64,000 nt of DNA, taken from assembly GCA_977006965.1 (NCBI GenBank), contig OZ345360.1, forward strand, positions 2,852,001 through 2,916,000, given 5' to 3'. A model generated the notes under the pieces. It ran no database searches, was not told the origin of the DNA, and saw nothing but the letters and a program-made list of their open reading frames with translations. A program made the translations under genes and the position numbers. Positions 52,632 through 61,553 of this stretch are shown here, in pieces. This DNA is from Phymatolithon calcareum (lineage: Eukaryota; Rhodophyta; Florideophyceae; Hapalidiales). The first letter of the stretch is position 1. Every line of letters begins with the position of its first letter.

Positions 52632-53915
52632 ATGCCTGCAGCATTCGCGTGTGCCACGCCGCTCCAGCGCGGCCGCCTTCCACTCCCAAACCTCAACAAC
52701 CGATGCTCAAAATCGGCGGTAATGGTCCTCGACAGCGTTTCATCTCGTGCATTTTCGGACGACGCGCGCAACGCTCGCCTTGGCATTGGAAACCTTTGGT
52801 CGGCGCAAGCGTCAGAATCCATGATCGACGACTCGCTAAGTCTCGCCACTCTGCCAGTCGTCGGAGACGGCTCCCCATCCACTCGCGCCGTTCTGCCATG
52901 GGATACCACAACAGGCGCGCAAGGTATAAATTACCTTCAGCGTCGAATGACATTTCTCCGACGTCGACAGCGAATTCTGGCACAGAGTTACGAGGAATGT
53001 CGTCGAATTACAGCGCTATTTGCGAAAACATTCTACATCGGTTGCAACCTCCTCTCCCCTCAGAAGCGACGTGCGGTGTGGGCGATATACACATGGTGCA
53101 GACGAACGGATGATCTTGTAGATGGTCCACGAGTGACGCAACGTTCCGACACGTTACATTCCGTGCTAGCCGATTGGAGTTTGCGAGTGGATGATATTTT
53201 CCATCGCGGTATCGCACGAGATTCGCTCGATCTTGCATTAGTCGATGTCGTCAACTCGTTTCCAAATCTCACACCGAAACCATTCCACGACATGATTGCC
53301 GGTATGCGTATGGATGTCGAACAGACAAGTTTTGAAACTTTTGATGACCTCTATCTGTATTGCTACCGCGTCGCAGGTACAGTCGGTCTAATGACGCTGC
53401 CCATCATGGGCGCACAGCAACCCGGTCGCGAGGGCTTACGTGCCGCCGCAGATTCAGCCCTGGCACTCGGTGTCGGCCTGCAACTGACGAATATTTTGCG
53501 CGACGTTGGCGAGGATCGGTTGCGTGGACGCATCTATCTCCCGTTGGAGGACCTGCGTCGATTCAAGTACTCAGAGGAAGATCTGCACAACTGTGTGCTC
53601 GATGACCGGTATCGCGCCCTCATGAAGTTTCAAATCGATCGCGCTAGGGGCTATTTCCGTAAGGCTGAAAAAGGTGTGCCGCTGCTCGCGCCGGACGCAA
53701 GACTGCCCGTTCGTGCGTCGCTTGATATGTACTCGCAGATCTTGGATGTGTTGGAGGAGAACGGGTACGATAATTTCCACAAGCGTGCTTATGTGTCGAA
53801 GGTTGGAAAGCTTGCCACCGTCCCTCTGAGTTGGCTGCGCATCCAGGAGGATGCCCCGTGGAAAAACATTTCTGATTTTATCGATGAGTTTTCGGGCAAG
53901 AAGAGCGGTGAGTGA
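52632..53915 (+). CDS. PSY: Phytoene synthase
   Basis: ATG at 52632 (MPAAFACATPLQRGRLPLPN) gives 427 residues; the frame extends upstream through the pentamer repeat, which is leader. About 95 N-terminal residues form a plastid transit peptide. The squalene/phytoene synthase domain follows: SYEECRRITALFAKTFYIGC, WAIYTWCRRTDDLVDGPRV with the first Asp-rich motif, YCYRVAGTVGLM, LQLTNILRDVGEDRLRGRIY with the second Asp-rich motif, and YSQILDVLEENGYDNFHKRA. The enzyme condenses two geranylgeranyl diphosphates to phytoene, the first committed step to carotenoids in the plastid. All catalytic Asp motifs are present, so it is probably functional. Confidence 0.95.
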   Translation: MPAAFACATPLQRGRLPLPNLNNRCSKSAVMVLDSVSSRAFSDDARNARLGIGNLWSAQASESMIDDSLSLATLPVVGDGSPSTRAVLPWDTTTGAQGINYLQRRMTFLRRRQRILAQSYEECRRITALFAKTFYIGCNLLSPQKRRAVWAIYTWCRRTDDLVDGPRVTQRSDTLHSVLADWSLRVDDIFHRGIARDSLDLALVDVVNSFPNLTPKPFHDMIAGMRMDVEQTSFETFDDLYLYCYRVAGTVGLMTLPIMGAQQPGREGLRAAADSALALGVGLQLTNILRDVGEDRLRGRIYLPLEDLRRFKYSEEDLHNCVLDDRYRALMKFQIDRARGYFRKAEKGVPLLAPDARLPVRASLDMYSQILDVLEENGYDNFHKRAYVSKVGKLATVPLSWLRIQEDAPWKNISDFIDEFSGKKSGE

Positions 53916-54213
53916 ACACCGGTTGGTTGTCGAGAGTGAACAAGTTTTGAACTATGCTGCGTTTATTACATGCAGGGTCTGTACAATTATTGCCTCCTGT
54001 CCCCGTGCTCGTTTTGGTACCCAATTTTGATTCCTCTTCATGCTCCAATTCGCTACTCTAATCGATCCGCTCTTCTTCCTCCAATGCCCTGCAAGTGACA
54101 GGCTACCTTGTACATGCGGACAATGTCGCGTTTAATAATTTCATTCTATTCAACTTTGTGCTCTAGTCCAGTCCAGTCCATTCCAGTCAATAGTATGTTG
54201 CGCAAATAAATCA
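53916..54213. other. Convergent 3' spacer with (GTCCA)n
   Basis: About 54162-54188 holds AGTCCAGTCCAGTCCATTCC, a short tandem pentamer. No gene. Confidence 0.6.
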
Positions 54214-55806
54214 TCAGTTAGTCCTCCCCTGTGGCGTTTCCATACCGTCAGCAAAAAACCTATGCACCACACCCCCATATCGCTCGTCTTGTCGATCGTC
54301 CCATTTGCCTCGATTTACTTCCCCGTCCTGCGCATGAGCAAGCACCTTTGACAGCAGAGAAGCGGCCCGTGCCAAGCTAGAATACCTCCTTGCCTGCTCG
54401 AACAAACCCTCTAGTAGCATCTTCGTGCGCCGCGCACCGTCGCATTGCAAAAGCGCCGTGAGACATCTACACGCCGCACTCTCGACTCTCATCCCCTTAT
54501 TCGCATCCGCGCCGCGCGTGTCCATGACGCCCGTAACGCACGCCCGCACAATTGCCACGCGCGACGCACCAAGTCTCGGCCACGCGATCTCAACTGCATC
54601 CGCGAATGCCGACGCGAGTACGTCCACATCTTCCTCGTCACAACTTGCAGCACGCACAAAAAGCGTCGCAAACAACGCCACAAACAGACTTGAACGACGC
54701 AACAAAGCCACAGGTCCCGCAATATGCACCGCCACACTTAATCCCAGCGCCGACGCCGCGCGCAAGTTGTCATTGTCGTCCATGCGAGGTTCCTCTTCCG
54801 CGGCACGAGCAAGCACGTCAAACGCCAGTGCAGCCGCGGCCTCACGGCGAGTGTCCGAATGCGCGAGCGACTCGCGCGGCTCGCAAGCCTTGCGCACCGC
54901 ATGCAACAGCAGATCGAAGGCGACGGGGATGACATGAGGATGCAAAAGCGTGAGCGATTCACGTGCGGCGTGCAGCACGGCATCAAAGTGCGTTTCCGCT
55001 GCATTTCTATCGGCCGTTTCTACAAAGCGTAGGACGAGACGAAGGGCAATCAACCGATGCGCAGGGGCGAGTGAGGCTGAAAGCGGGAGCGCGAGCGCAA
55101 AGAGCGACGGAACATCGTCACGGGATACAGCGCCTGTACGCCAGTGCAATTCAGCAAAGGATTCTGCAATCTGCGCGCCGTCACCGGCAGTTGCAGATGG
55201 AGAATCCATACGCGCAGAGTCGACATCAACGAGAAGACGCTCGCGAACAAGGGAGAAGAGACCGCGATACCAAAGCACATCCACCGCAGCCTCGACGCTG
55301 GCGACATCGAGGAGTGATACCGACGAGAGCTCGAGGCGGAGACTGAGATTGTGATCGCCGCTCAACGCTTCGCGACGTGACAGATAGAGCAAACGCACCG
55401 CGTCGTGGTCGGATAGTGTGCCACCGGACGCGCGTTCGAGTAGGCCCGCCGCGACGTGGAGCGGAGCTGTGGACGGAGAGGAAGTGGAGGAGAACGCAGA
55501 GAGTGCAAAGTGGACGGCACAACCTACGAGATGCTGCGGTGGAACGAGACGCCAGTGGAAATAGCGGGTTGCAGCATCGCTCTCAATAAGATCGGTCACC
55601 ACTGCAGCTACGGTTTGTAGGGCTGTAGGGGCATCCACGGATAGTAAACCGCTGCCGAGAAGGGAGATTCCTCGCGCGAGTGAATGTGAGGCGCTGGCGA
55701 CCGCTGCCGCGCTCTCCGCGTCAAAGTCAGACCGGTGCGCATGCCCTGCGAGCGAGAGTAGCGAGTGACGTAGCGATGATACGAGCGCATGATCGCTCGA
55801 ATCCAT
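54214..55806 (-). CDS. Helical-repeat protein, possibly TTI2 (TELO2-interacting)
   Basis: ATG at 55806 (MDSSDHALVSSLRHSLLSLA), 530 residues. The sequence is almost all amphipathic Ala/Leu-rich helices in the style of HEAT/ARM solenoids. The stretch SAFADAVEIAWPRLGASRVA followed by IVRACVTGVMD resembles the WPR-containing helix of TTI2, a subunit of the TELO2-TTI1-TTI2 complex that helps PIKK kinases (mTOR, ATM) fold. LHPHVIPVAFDLLLHAVRKA also fits. Other HEAT proteins are possible. It is a single intact exon, convergent with phytoene synthase. A perfect palindrome lies just before the start codon. Confidence 0.55.
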   Translation of the reverse strand: MDSSDHALVSSLRHSLLSLAGHAHRSDFDAESAAAVASASHSLARGISLLGSGLLSVDAPTALQTVAAVVTDLIESDAATRYFHWRLVPPQHLVGCAVHFALSAFSSTSSPSTAPLHVAAGLLERASGGTLSDHDAVRLLYLSRREALSGDHNLSLRLELSSVSLLDVASVEAAVDVLWYRGLFSLVRERLLVDVDSARMDSPSATAGDGAQIAESFAELHWRTGAVSRDDVPSLFALALPLSASLAPAHRLIALRLVLRFVETADRNAAETHFDAVLHAARESLTLLHPHVIPVAFDLLLHAVRKACEPRESLAHSDTRREAAAALAFDVLARAAEEEPRMDDNDNLRAASALGLSVAVHIAGPVALLRRSSLFVALFATLFVRAASCDEEDVDVLASAFADAVEIAWPRLGASRVAIVRACVTGVMDTRGADANKGMRVESAACRCLTALLQCDGARRTKMLLEGLFEQARRYSSLARAASLLSKVLAHAQDGEVNRGKWDDRQDERYGGVVHRFFADGMETPQGRTN

Positions 55807-55835
55807 GCAGCGGCGATACGGCGAACAGCGCTTTT

Positions 55836-55866
55836 CGCTGATTGAACAATAATTGTTCAATCAGCG
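55836..55866. promoter_or_regulatory. 31-bp palindrome upstream of the helical-repeat gene
   Basis: CGCTGATTGAACAAT, one central A, then ATTGTTCAATCAGCG: both 15-base arms match perfectly. It ends 29 bp before the ATG (55806, minus strand). It shares no obvious sequence with the palindrome at 50529. Confidence 0.75.
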
Positions 55867-55869
55867 TGT

Positions 55870-56440
55870 TGCTGGACGTGGAAAAAGAAGGGTACACTGG
55901 GGGCGCAAAAATTGGGCAGGATCCAAAAATGTGGAGTTTTCAAACTCTGTTGCCAGAGTTTTTGGGTCATACTTTGTCAACAGCAGTTTCAGAACTTCAG
56001 TTTTATACAGTAGTTTCAGAGGTCATCATCATGCAGTTCTGAGCGGAGTTGGTTTTTCTCCATTCAGCGACGTCTTGGAACTGTCGGATCATGGTCTCAG
56101 AATTGACACCGGCCGCAGTTCTAGCGCGAAGCAGGAAGAAAATATTAGTCAAAGTCTTTTGGATGTGCTAAGGTGATGTGATAAGGATCTGGCTATCCGA
56201 AGTTTAAGGCGCAGCGCAGAGTTTTTACTATAGTCTCCTGCAGCTTAGCTGCATGTAATGCAACCAAATCGATGCGGCGGCAGCGCCGTACACGTGCAAG
56301 TGTGATCGAGTCAACTTGGTATTTAATCTCTTGTCCAGGTCCATAGCACGGGAGCACGAAATCAACACTCTCGCACATGCGCAAGCGGGGGATTTGCCAT
56401 CAATTTCATTGTGCGCTGACGGTCTTGTCCAACAACCACA
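55870..56440. other. Region upstream of the helical-repeat gene
   Basis: TACAGTA lies at 56006. Frames at 55853-56176 and 56193-56384 have no motif. Confidence 0.4.
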
Positions 56441-56445
56441 CGAGG

Positions 56446-57047
56446 TCAAGGTGGCTCCCAAGAACTACCGTCTGACCTACCGCACGGTCCTGAAGAACTC
56501 TGATATCCAATTTGAGGCTGAGCTTTGGGTTTCAGCTTTCGCTTCTTCAAGCTTGGCATCCAATTGAACACATTTGCAACGACTAAACGGAGGGCGACAG
56601 AAGCATTGAAAATCAGCGCATAATCGAGATGCCCTGGATACATCTGGTTCAAAAGGTGAAGATCCCGCTTGATCAGGGATACAGAAGGGTGGTTCCTACA
56701 TGTACCTTCGAAGCAGTCGACAACAAAATTACTTTCCGCTCTCGGGCAACCAAGCAGGCTCGCTCCAACATATACACTATCAACCACAACTGATCCTCAT
56801 CACGCGTACGCAGATCTATTCCTTCCCTGTATACAACCACAACGCAACCGCGTTTGTCAGGATGCGGCATGACGTACAGCTTTCCAGAGCGTGCATCTCT
56901 GCGGATGTCATTAGAATCTTTTGCCTGTGGCAGGAGTACTTCCCAAATGTTGTGCTCGTTGCGCCATTTCATGGTTTCAACAAGCCTGCTGAGTGTTCGA
57001 CTAACATTACCAGAGGAAGCCTCAAGAAATCGGTCCAAGCAGTACTT
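56446..57047 (-). pseudogene. Frameshifted CRAL-TRIO (Sec14-like) gene
   Basis: The upstream frame (57038 to 56673) begins LDRFLEASSGNVSRTLSRLV, an N-terminal CRAL-TRIO helix, then KWRNEHNIWEVLLPQAKDSN and the lipid-pocket GCVVVVYREGIDLRTRDEDQ. The core then continues in another frame (56787 to 56446) as NFVVDCFEGTCRNHPSVSLI and MYPGHLDYALIFNASVALRL, the expected order. The switch falls around 56740, near ARERK/NFVVD, a place without a visible intron, so a 1-2 base indel broke the gene. It would have been a phosphatidylinositol-type lipid transfer protein. N- and C-terminal ends are not traced. Confidence 0.75.
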
Positions 57048-57428
57048 TGCTTACCATGCGCTCTCTCCAACGCGAAGTGGCATATGCAGGATGGTAGCGC
57101 GTACCCGGCTCAGACTGAACGCCATCGTAATTAAAACTTAGTTGTCGATCCTCCGCACCTTCACCATCTCGGAGTCATGGGTACTTGCGATGATGTTGAC
57201 ATTCAGCTATGCACATGGCTTAGATTAATAGCTTTTCAATTAGGGTTGAGACTAAAATCTATGTTTTCTACACGACGTTTTCTCTGGCCGCGCACGACAT
57301 TTGCATTACCCTGTCCTATGTGTCGAGAACACTCAATTCCAGCTGAGCATCATCAAATCTCAGTACTTCACACTATGTGGACAAAATACGACATCTATTT
57401 GCCGACTTAAATTTAACTCGCTCCTAAG
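57048..57428. other. No supported gene
   Basis: Nothing beyond a chance 77-codon frame. Confidence 0.45.
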
Positions 57429-60400
57429 CTACAGTAACAGCTCTCCTATGACAACCTGACCATCTTCAAGACCAGCTACAACTTTTGAATTCAGCTTATT
57501 GGTGTGAAATGTGATACATCTAGATGGCATGGTGGCGACTTGAACTGTCTTCGCATTCTGCCATGTTGCGTAAATCCTGTCATTGACTTCGTGCATGATG
57601 AATCCAGAAGGTTGCATCTTGGTTCCAGTGCTGGTGTCCAAAAGAAAAACATCATCTGACGTTCGTACAACAAACAAATCACTGCCAGCATCGAATTCAA
57701 GACTTCTGATCAAACCCACGAAGTGTACGCCGCCGTTATTGCCAAGCCCCGTTATCCCATCCTTCACGCATTCACCGCTCTGCCCATCCCATACACGAAC
57801 GGTTTTGTCTGAAGATCCCGAAACAATTCGACTTCCGTCCCCGTTCATTGAAACGCAAGACACAATACCCTCGTGTCCACCGAGTGGTCCCAACACGCAT
57901 TCACCGCTCTGCCCATCCCATACACGAACGGTTCTGTCCGAAGATCCCGAAACAATTAGACTTCCGTCCACGTTCATTGCAACGCACCACACATCCCCAC
58001 CGTGTCCACGGAGTGGTCCCAACACGCATTCTCCGCTCTGCCCATCCCATACACGAACGGTTCCGTCCGAAGATCCCGAAACAATTCGACTTCCGTCCAC
58101 GTTCATTGCAACGCGCAATACATCCCCATCGTGTCCACGGAGTGGTCCCAGCACGCATTCTCCGCTCTGCCCATCCCATACACGAACGGTTTTGTCCGAA
58201 GATCCCGAAACAATTCGACTTCCGTCCACGTTCATTGCAACGCACAATACATCCCCATCGTGTCCACGGAGTGGTCCCAGCACGCATTCTCCGCTCTGCC
58301 CATCCCATACACGAACGGTTTTGTCCGAAGATCCCGAAACAATTCGACTTCCGTCCCCGTTCATTGCAACGCACCACACACGACCATCGTGTGTACGGAA
58401 TGGTCCCAGCACGCATTCTCCGCTCTGCCCATCCCATACACGAACGGTTTTGTCCGAAGATCCCGAAACAATTCGACCTCCGTCCCCGTTCATTGAAACG
58501 CAAGACACAATACCCTCGTGTCCACCGAGTGGTCCCAACACGCATTCTCCGCTCTGCCCATCCCATACACGAACGGTTCCGTCACGAGATCCCGAAACAA
58601 TTCGACTTCCGTCCCCGTTCATTGCAACGCACCACACATCCCCATCGTGTCCACGGAGTGGTCCCAACACGCATTCTCCGCTCTGCCCATCCCATACACG
58701 AACGGTTCCGTCCCAAGATCCCGAAACAATTCGACTTCCGTCCACGTTCATTGCAACGCACCACACATCCCCACCGTGTCCACGGAGTGGTCCCAACACG
58801 CATTCTCCGCTCTGCCCATCCCATACACGAACGGTTCCGTCCCAAGATCCCGAAACAATTAGACTTCCGTCCCCATTCATTGCAACGCACTGCACACGAC
58901 CACCGTGTCCACGGAGTGGTCCCAGCACGCATTCTCCGCTCTGCCCATCCCATACACGAACGATTCTGTCCGAAGATCCCGAAACAATTCGGCTTCCGTC
59001 CCCGTTCATTGCAACGCACAGCACACGACCATCGTGTCCACGGAGTGGTCCCAACACGCATTCTCCGCTCTGCCCATCCCATACACGAACGGTTCTGTCC
59101 GAAGATCCCGAAACAATTCGACTTCCATTCCCGTTCATTGCAACACTCTTGATCACACCATCATGACCCTTCAGTGTCTGCACAGTACACATCGCTTGCA
59201 AATCGAAAACATGGATTTCCCGTCCTTGCACTACTGCAATTATATTTTGTTCTTCACTGAAACACAGGGCTACAACTTCCGCCTCAAAGTCGATACGGGA
59301 GAGTTGCCTGCCATCCGCCCTCCATCGCAGCTCGTGCTTCGGCACATAGTGAGGCTTCGGAACATGCATCGACACACTTGACAGGAAGCGCTGCACAAAC
59401 TCTGACGATCTGTACTGCGACGGCAACCGCCCGTGCATTTCAAACGGAGTTGCGTGAATGCTATTGTTGATGTTCACCCAGCTTTCTTCGAGGGCCCTCA
59501 GCACTGCGTCAGCCCCAATACTTCTCCCGCTACCATCCAATAATTCCTGAAAATCGTCCCGCAGACCCACTATTCCTCCAACCTTCATTCGCCTCCTCGA
59601 CCATCGTACATCCGACAGCAACGATTCCAGCTCACACCCTTCACTCATACCCAAGTGTCGAGCAAGGTTCTTTTCAATGTACCCATCCTCGCGTAATTTT
59701 TCATAATCCCACCACTCGCGGCAATTATACTTATTTGATTGCACCACGTTCCCAGTCGCTTTCCGTATGTATCCGTCGAGTAACCGTGCATGCCAAAGAG
59801 AAACACGATTGTTTTCAATAGACATTTTCTTGGCTTGTTCAAGCACGAGATCATGCAATGCTAGTCCGTCAACCTGTCCCGCTGGCGTTGTGTGCCAGCG
59901 CCGTAAAACTAGGTGCATATCTGAGAGCTTACCCATAAGCTCCTCAGTCGCTCGCTCGTCAGTCCCCCAAAGACGTTTCAGGCATGTCCGAGGAATCCAA
60001 CCCTGCTTGCGTAGAACACTCAGCCCTTCAAACTTTTCTCTCATGCTCAATTCGCATCCAAGTTTCCTCCGACCTTCTGTGCCAAGCGCCCACTTTTCGC
60101 AATGCTGCAAACTCGTCTCAACCACAGCCCTTAGTCCCCGGTAGTCAGCAACACTTTCTTCTCCTATATTTTTGATGTTTTCTTTCAGCTTATGCGCATA
60201 GATTACTGCCGACTGACCAACACTGCCACTGTTTTCTTCGATTACGATGCGCAGACCCGTCCCAGCAGCACCTAATGCTACTGGCAGTCCGGCGCATACA
60301 TCCAAAATGCATCGGAATGCCGTCCAAGTGTCGCTTGATACCTGAACACATTCACTTTCGATCCCAGCATACTTCACAAGAATCCTCAACGCCTGCTGCC

Positions 60401-61553
60401 CATGAACTTCGCGCGGACTGAACTTCACCTCGACGAACTGTTGTGAGATCGACTTCTCCCGTGTCGATATCACCATCGCACTTGATCGTGAGTTGCAAAG
60501 CAACAGCTTAAGCGAACTTAGATATCCAATTGGGTGCCCGTCGAAAGACCAGATATCATCGCACACGAACAGGGCACATCTACCTTTGAACCACAACGAC
60601 GCTTGTTTAGCAGCTGATTCTGTAGATCTCTTATTTGCGATATCCCTGGCAACACACTTGCCGCCCGAGCTTTCAACAAAGTGTGCAACACCTTCAATCA
60701 CATCCTCTTCAACAGCGTCTTGTCCAAGAGTCATGAAGAACACCCCGTCCAAGTACTTCTTCTTCACTTCTGATTCACGGCAAACACCCTGAAGTGCAAC
60801 TGTTTTCCCCACTCCACCCATTCCCACTGCCCCAACCACACTTCCACTAACAGCAGCCGTTACCCTTGCACCGCCACAGTTCGACAATACTTCACGCTTC
60901 AATAATGCCTCCATCGTATTACCACTGAAGTTTAGTACCACATTCTTTGGAAGCGGCGGCTCATCAAAATGCGCAACATATTCGTCACATGCAATCATGT
61001 CATTACTTCTCATGGAAGGGGTAACGAGAGCTATTGACACATGTTCAATCGTGGATCGAGCGTCCTTCCATATCGAGTCAAGTTCTGTAAGCGCTGCTTT
61101 CACCTTGTTCGCCCTAGCGAATAGCTTGGCCTCATTCACTGGACGACCATCAACATTTCGATTCCTGTTTCGCAATGAATGACGCCCTCGTTTCGACGGG
61201 TTACCGACCGCATGAGAGCTCCCACTCGCATATGCAGGAGACCTCTCTCTTGTAAACTCTTCCTCCAGGCTCTCCAAGATGGCCCCTGCCGTTGTCAGAG
61301 ATTCCTCAACTGGCTTGAGAATTTCGCGAAATGTGCTTATCGCACGTTCCCCAATGGATTCCTTGTCATCCACAAGCGTTGCTTCGATACTTCTAACACT
61401 TTTTTTGCAGTCTTCGAACGACTTGATTGAAGCATGCCAGTTGTCGGGCAGTGACCCGAAGTCTTCGCAGCGAATCTTTAGGTTGGACAATCTCTGTGCC
61501 AACTGATTGACTATCCCGACAACTCCGAGCACAGGACCTACGGCTTCGGCCAT
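57429..61553 (-). CDS. NLR-like STAND protein: helical N terminus, NB-ARC, 11 WD40 repeats
   Basis: ATG at 61553 (MAEAVGPVLGVVGIVNQLAQ), 1374 residues; the longer frame starts with TTG. Residues 1-180 are helical with an amphipathic first helix. NB-ARC NTPase: P-loop GAVGMGGVGKT (about 242-251), kinase-2 CALFVCDDIW (about 326-335), a VISTREKS motif, and GLPVALG (about 422-428). A helical winged-helix-like region follows, then 11 almost identical 43-residue WD40 blades (about 790-1263; motif IVSGSSDRTVRVWDGQSGEC), flanked by degenerate blades. NB-ARC-WD40 proteins are signal-sensing switches (APAF1, fungal HET-E/HNWD) that assemble upon ligand binding. A role in recognition or programmed cell death is inferred; the ligand is unknown. 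Intact single exon. A TACTGTA motif lies ~175 bp upstream. Confidence 0.9.
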   Translation of the reverse strand: MAEAVGPVLGVVGIVNQLAQRLSNLKIRCEDFGSLPDNWHASIKSFEDCKKSVRSIEATLVDDKESIGERAISTFREILKPVEESLTTAGAILESLEEEFTRERSPAYASGSSHAVGNPSKRGRHSLRNRNRNVDGRPVNEAKLFARANKVKAALTELDSIWKDARSTIEHVSIALVTPSMRSNDMIACDEYVAHFDEPPLPKNVVLNFSGNTMEALLKREVLSNCGGARVTAAVSGSVVGAVGMGGVGKTVALQGVCRESEVKKKYLDGVFFMTLGQDAVEEDVIEGVAHFVESSGGKCVARDIANKRSTESAAKQASLWFKGRCALFVCDDIWSFDGHPIGYLSSLKLLLCNSRSSAMVISTREKSISQQFVEVKFSPREVHGQQALRILVKYAGIESECVQVSSDTWTAFRCILDVCAGLPVALGAAGTGLRIVIEENSGSVGQSAVIYAHKLKENIKNIGEESVADYRGLRAVVETSLQHCEKWALGTEGRRKLGCELSMREKFEGLSVLRKQGWIPRTCLKRLWGTDERATEELMGKLSDMHLVLRRWHTTPAGQVDGLALHDLVLEQAKKMSIENNRVSLWHARLLDGYIRKATGNVVQSNKYNCREWWDYEKLREDGYIEKNLARHLGMSEGCELESLLSDVRWSRRRMKVGGIVGLRDDFQELLDGSGRSIGADAVLRALEESWVNINNSIHATPFEMHGRLPSQYRSSEFVQRFLSSVSMHVPKPHYVPKHELRWRADGRQLSRIDFEAEVVALCFSEEQNIIAVVQGREIHVFDLQAMCTVQTLKGHDGVIKSVAMNGNGSRIVSGSSDRTVRVWDGQSGECVLGPLRGHDGRVLCVAMNGDGSRIVSGSSDRIVRVWDGQSGECVLGPLRGHGGRVQCVAMNGDGSLIVSGSWDGTVRVWDGQSGECVLGPLRGHGGDVWCVAMNVDGSRIVSGSWDGTVRVWDGQSGECVLGPLRGHDGDVWCVAMNGDGSRIVSGSRDGTVRVWDGQSGECVLGPLGGHEGIVSCVSMNGDGGRIVSGSSDKTVRVWDGQSGECVLGPFRTHDGRVWCVAMNGDGSRIVSGSSDKTVRVWDGQSGECVLGPLRGHDGDVLCVAMNVDGSRIVSGSSDKTVRVWDGQSGECVLGPLRGHDGDVLRVAMNVDGSRIVSGSSDGTVRVWDGQSGECVLGPLRGHGGDVWCVAMNVDGSLIVSGSSDRTVRVWDGQSGECVLGPLGGHEGIVSCVSMNGDGSRIVSGSSDKTVRVWDGQSGECVKDGITGLGNNGGVHFVGLIRSLEFDAGSDLFVVRTSDDVFLLDTSTGTKMQPSGFIMHEVNDRIYATWQNAKTVQVATMPSRCITFHTNKLNSKVVAGLEDGQVVIGELLL
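57769..59187 (-). repeat. Eleven 129-bp tandem repeats encoding WD40 blades
   Basis: The unit starts CATTC(A/T)CCGCTCTGCCCA and repeats exactly every 129 bp without indels. Neighbouring units differ at only a few positions, mostly non-synonymous and at the same codons. This points to recent unequal exchange or gene conversion within the gene. Confidence 0.92.

Noticed and set aside
52421-53113. 230-codon plus-strand ORF
   Set aside because: Out-of-frame overlap with phytoene synthase; no motif.
54425-54937. 170-codon plus-strand ORF
   Set aside because: Antisense to the TTI2-like gene.
57848-59152. 434-codon plus-strand ORF of basic repeats
   Set aside because: Another shadow frame of the same WD40 array.
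57583-59166. 527-codon plus-strand ORF full of Ser/Thr/Pro
   Set aside because: It is the antisense shadow of the 129-bp WD40 repeats; the stop-free frame follows from repeat periodicity divisible by three.
57769-59187. CRISPR-like regular array
   Set aside because: Units are contiguous coding WD40 blades with no spacers.
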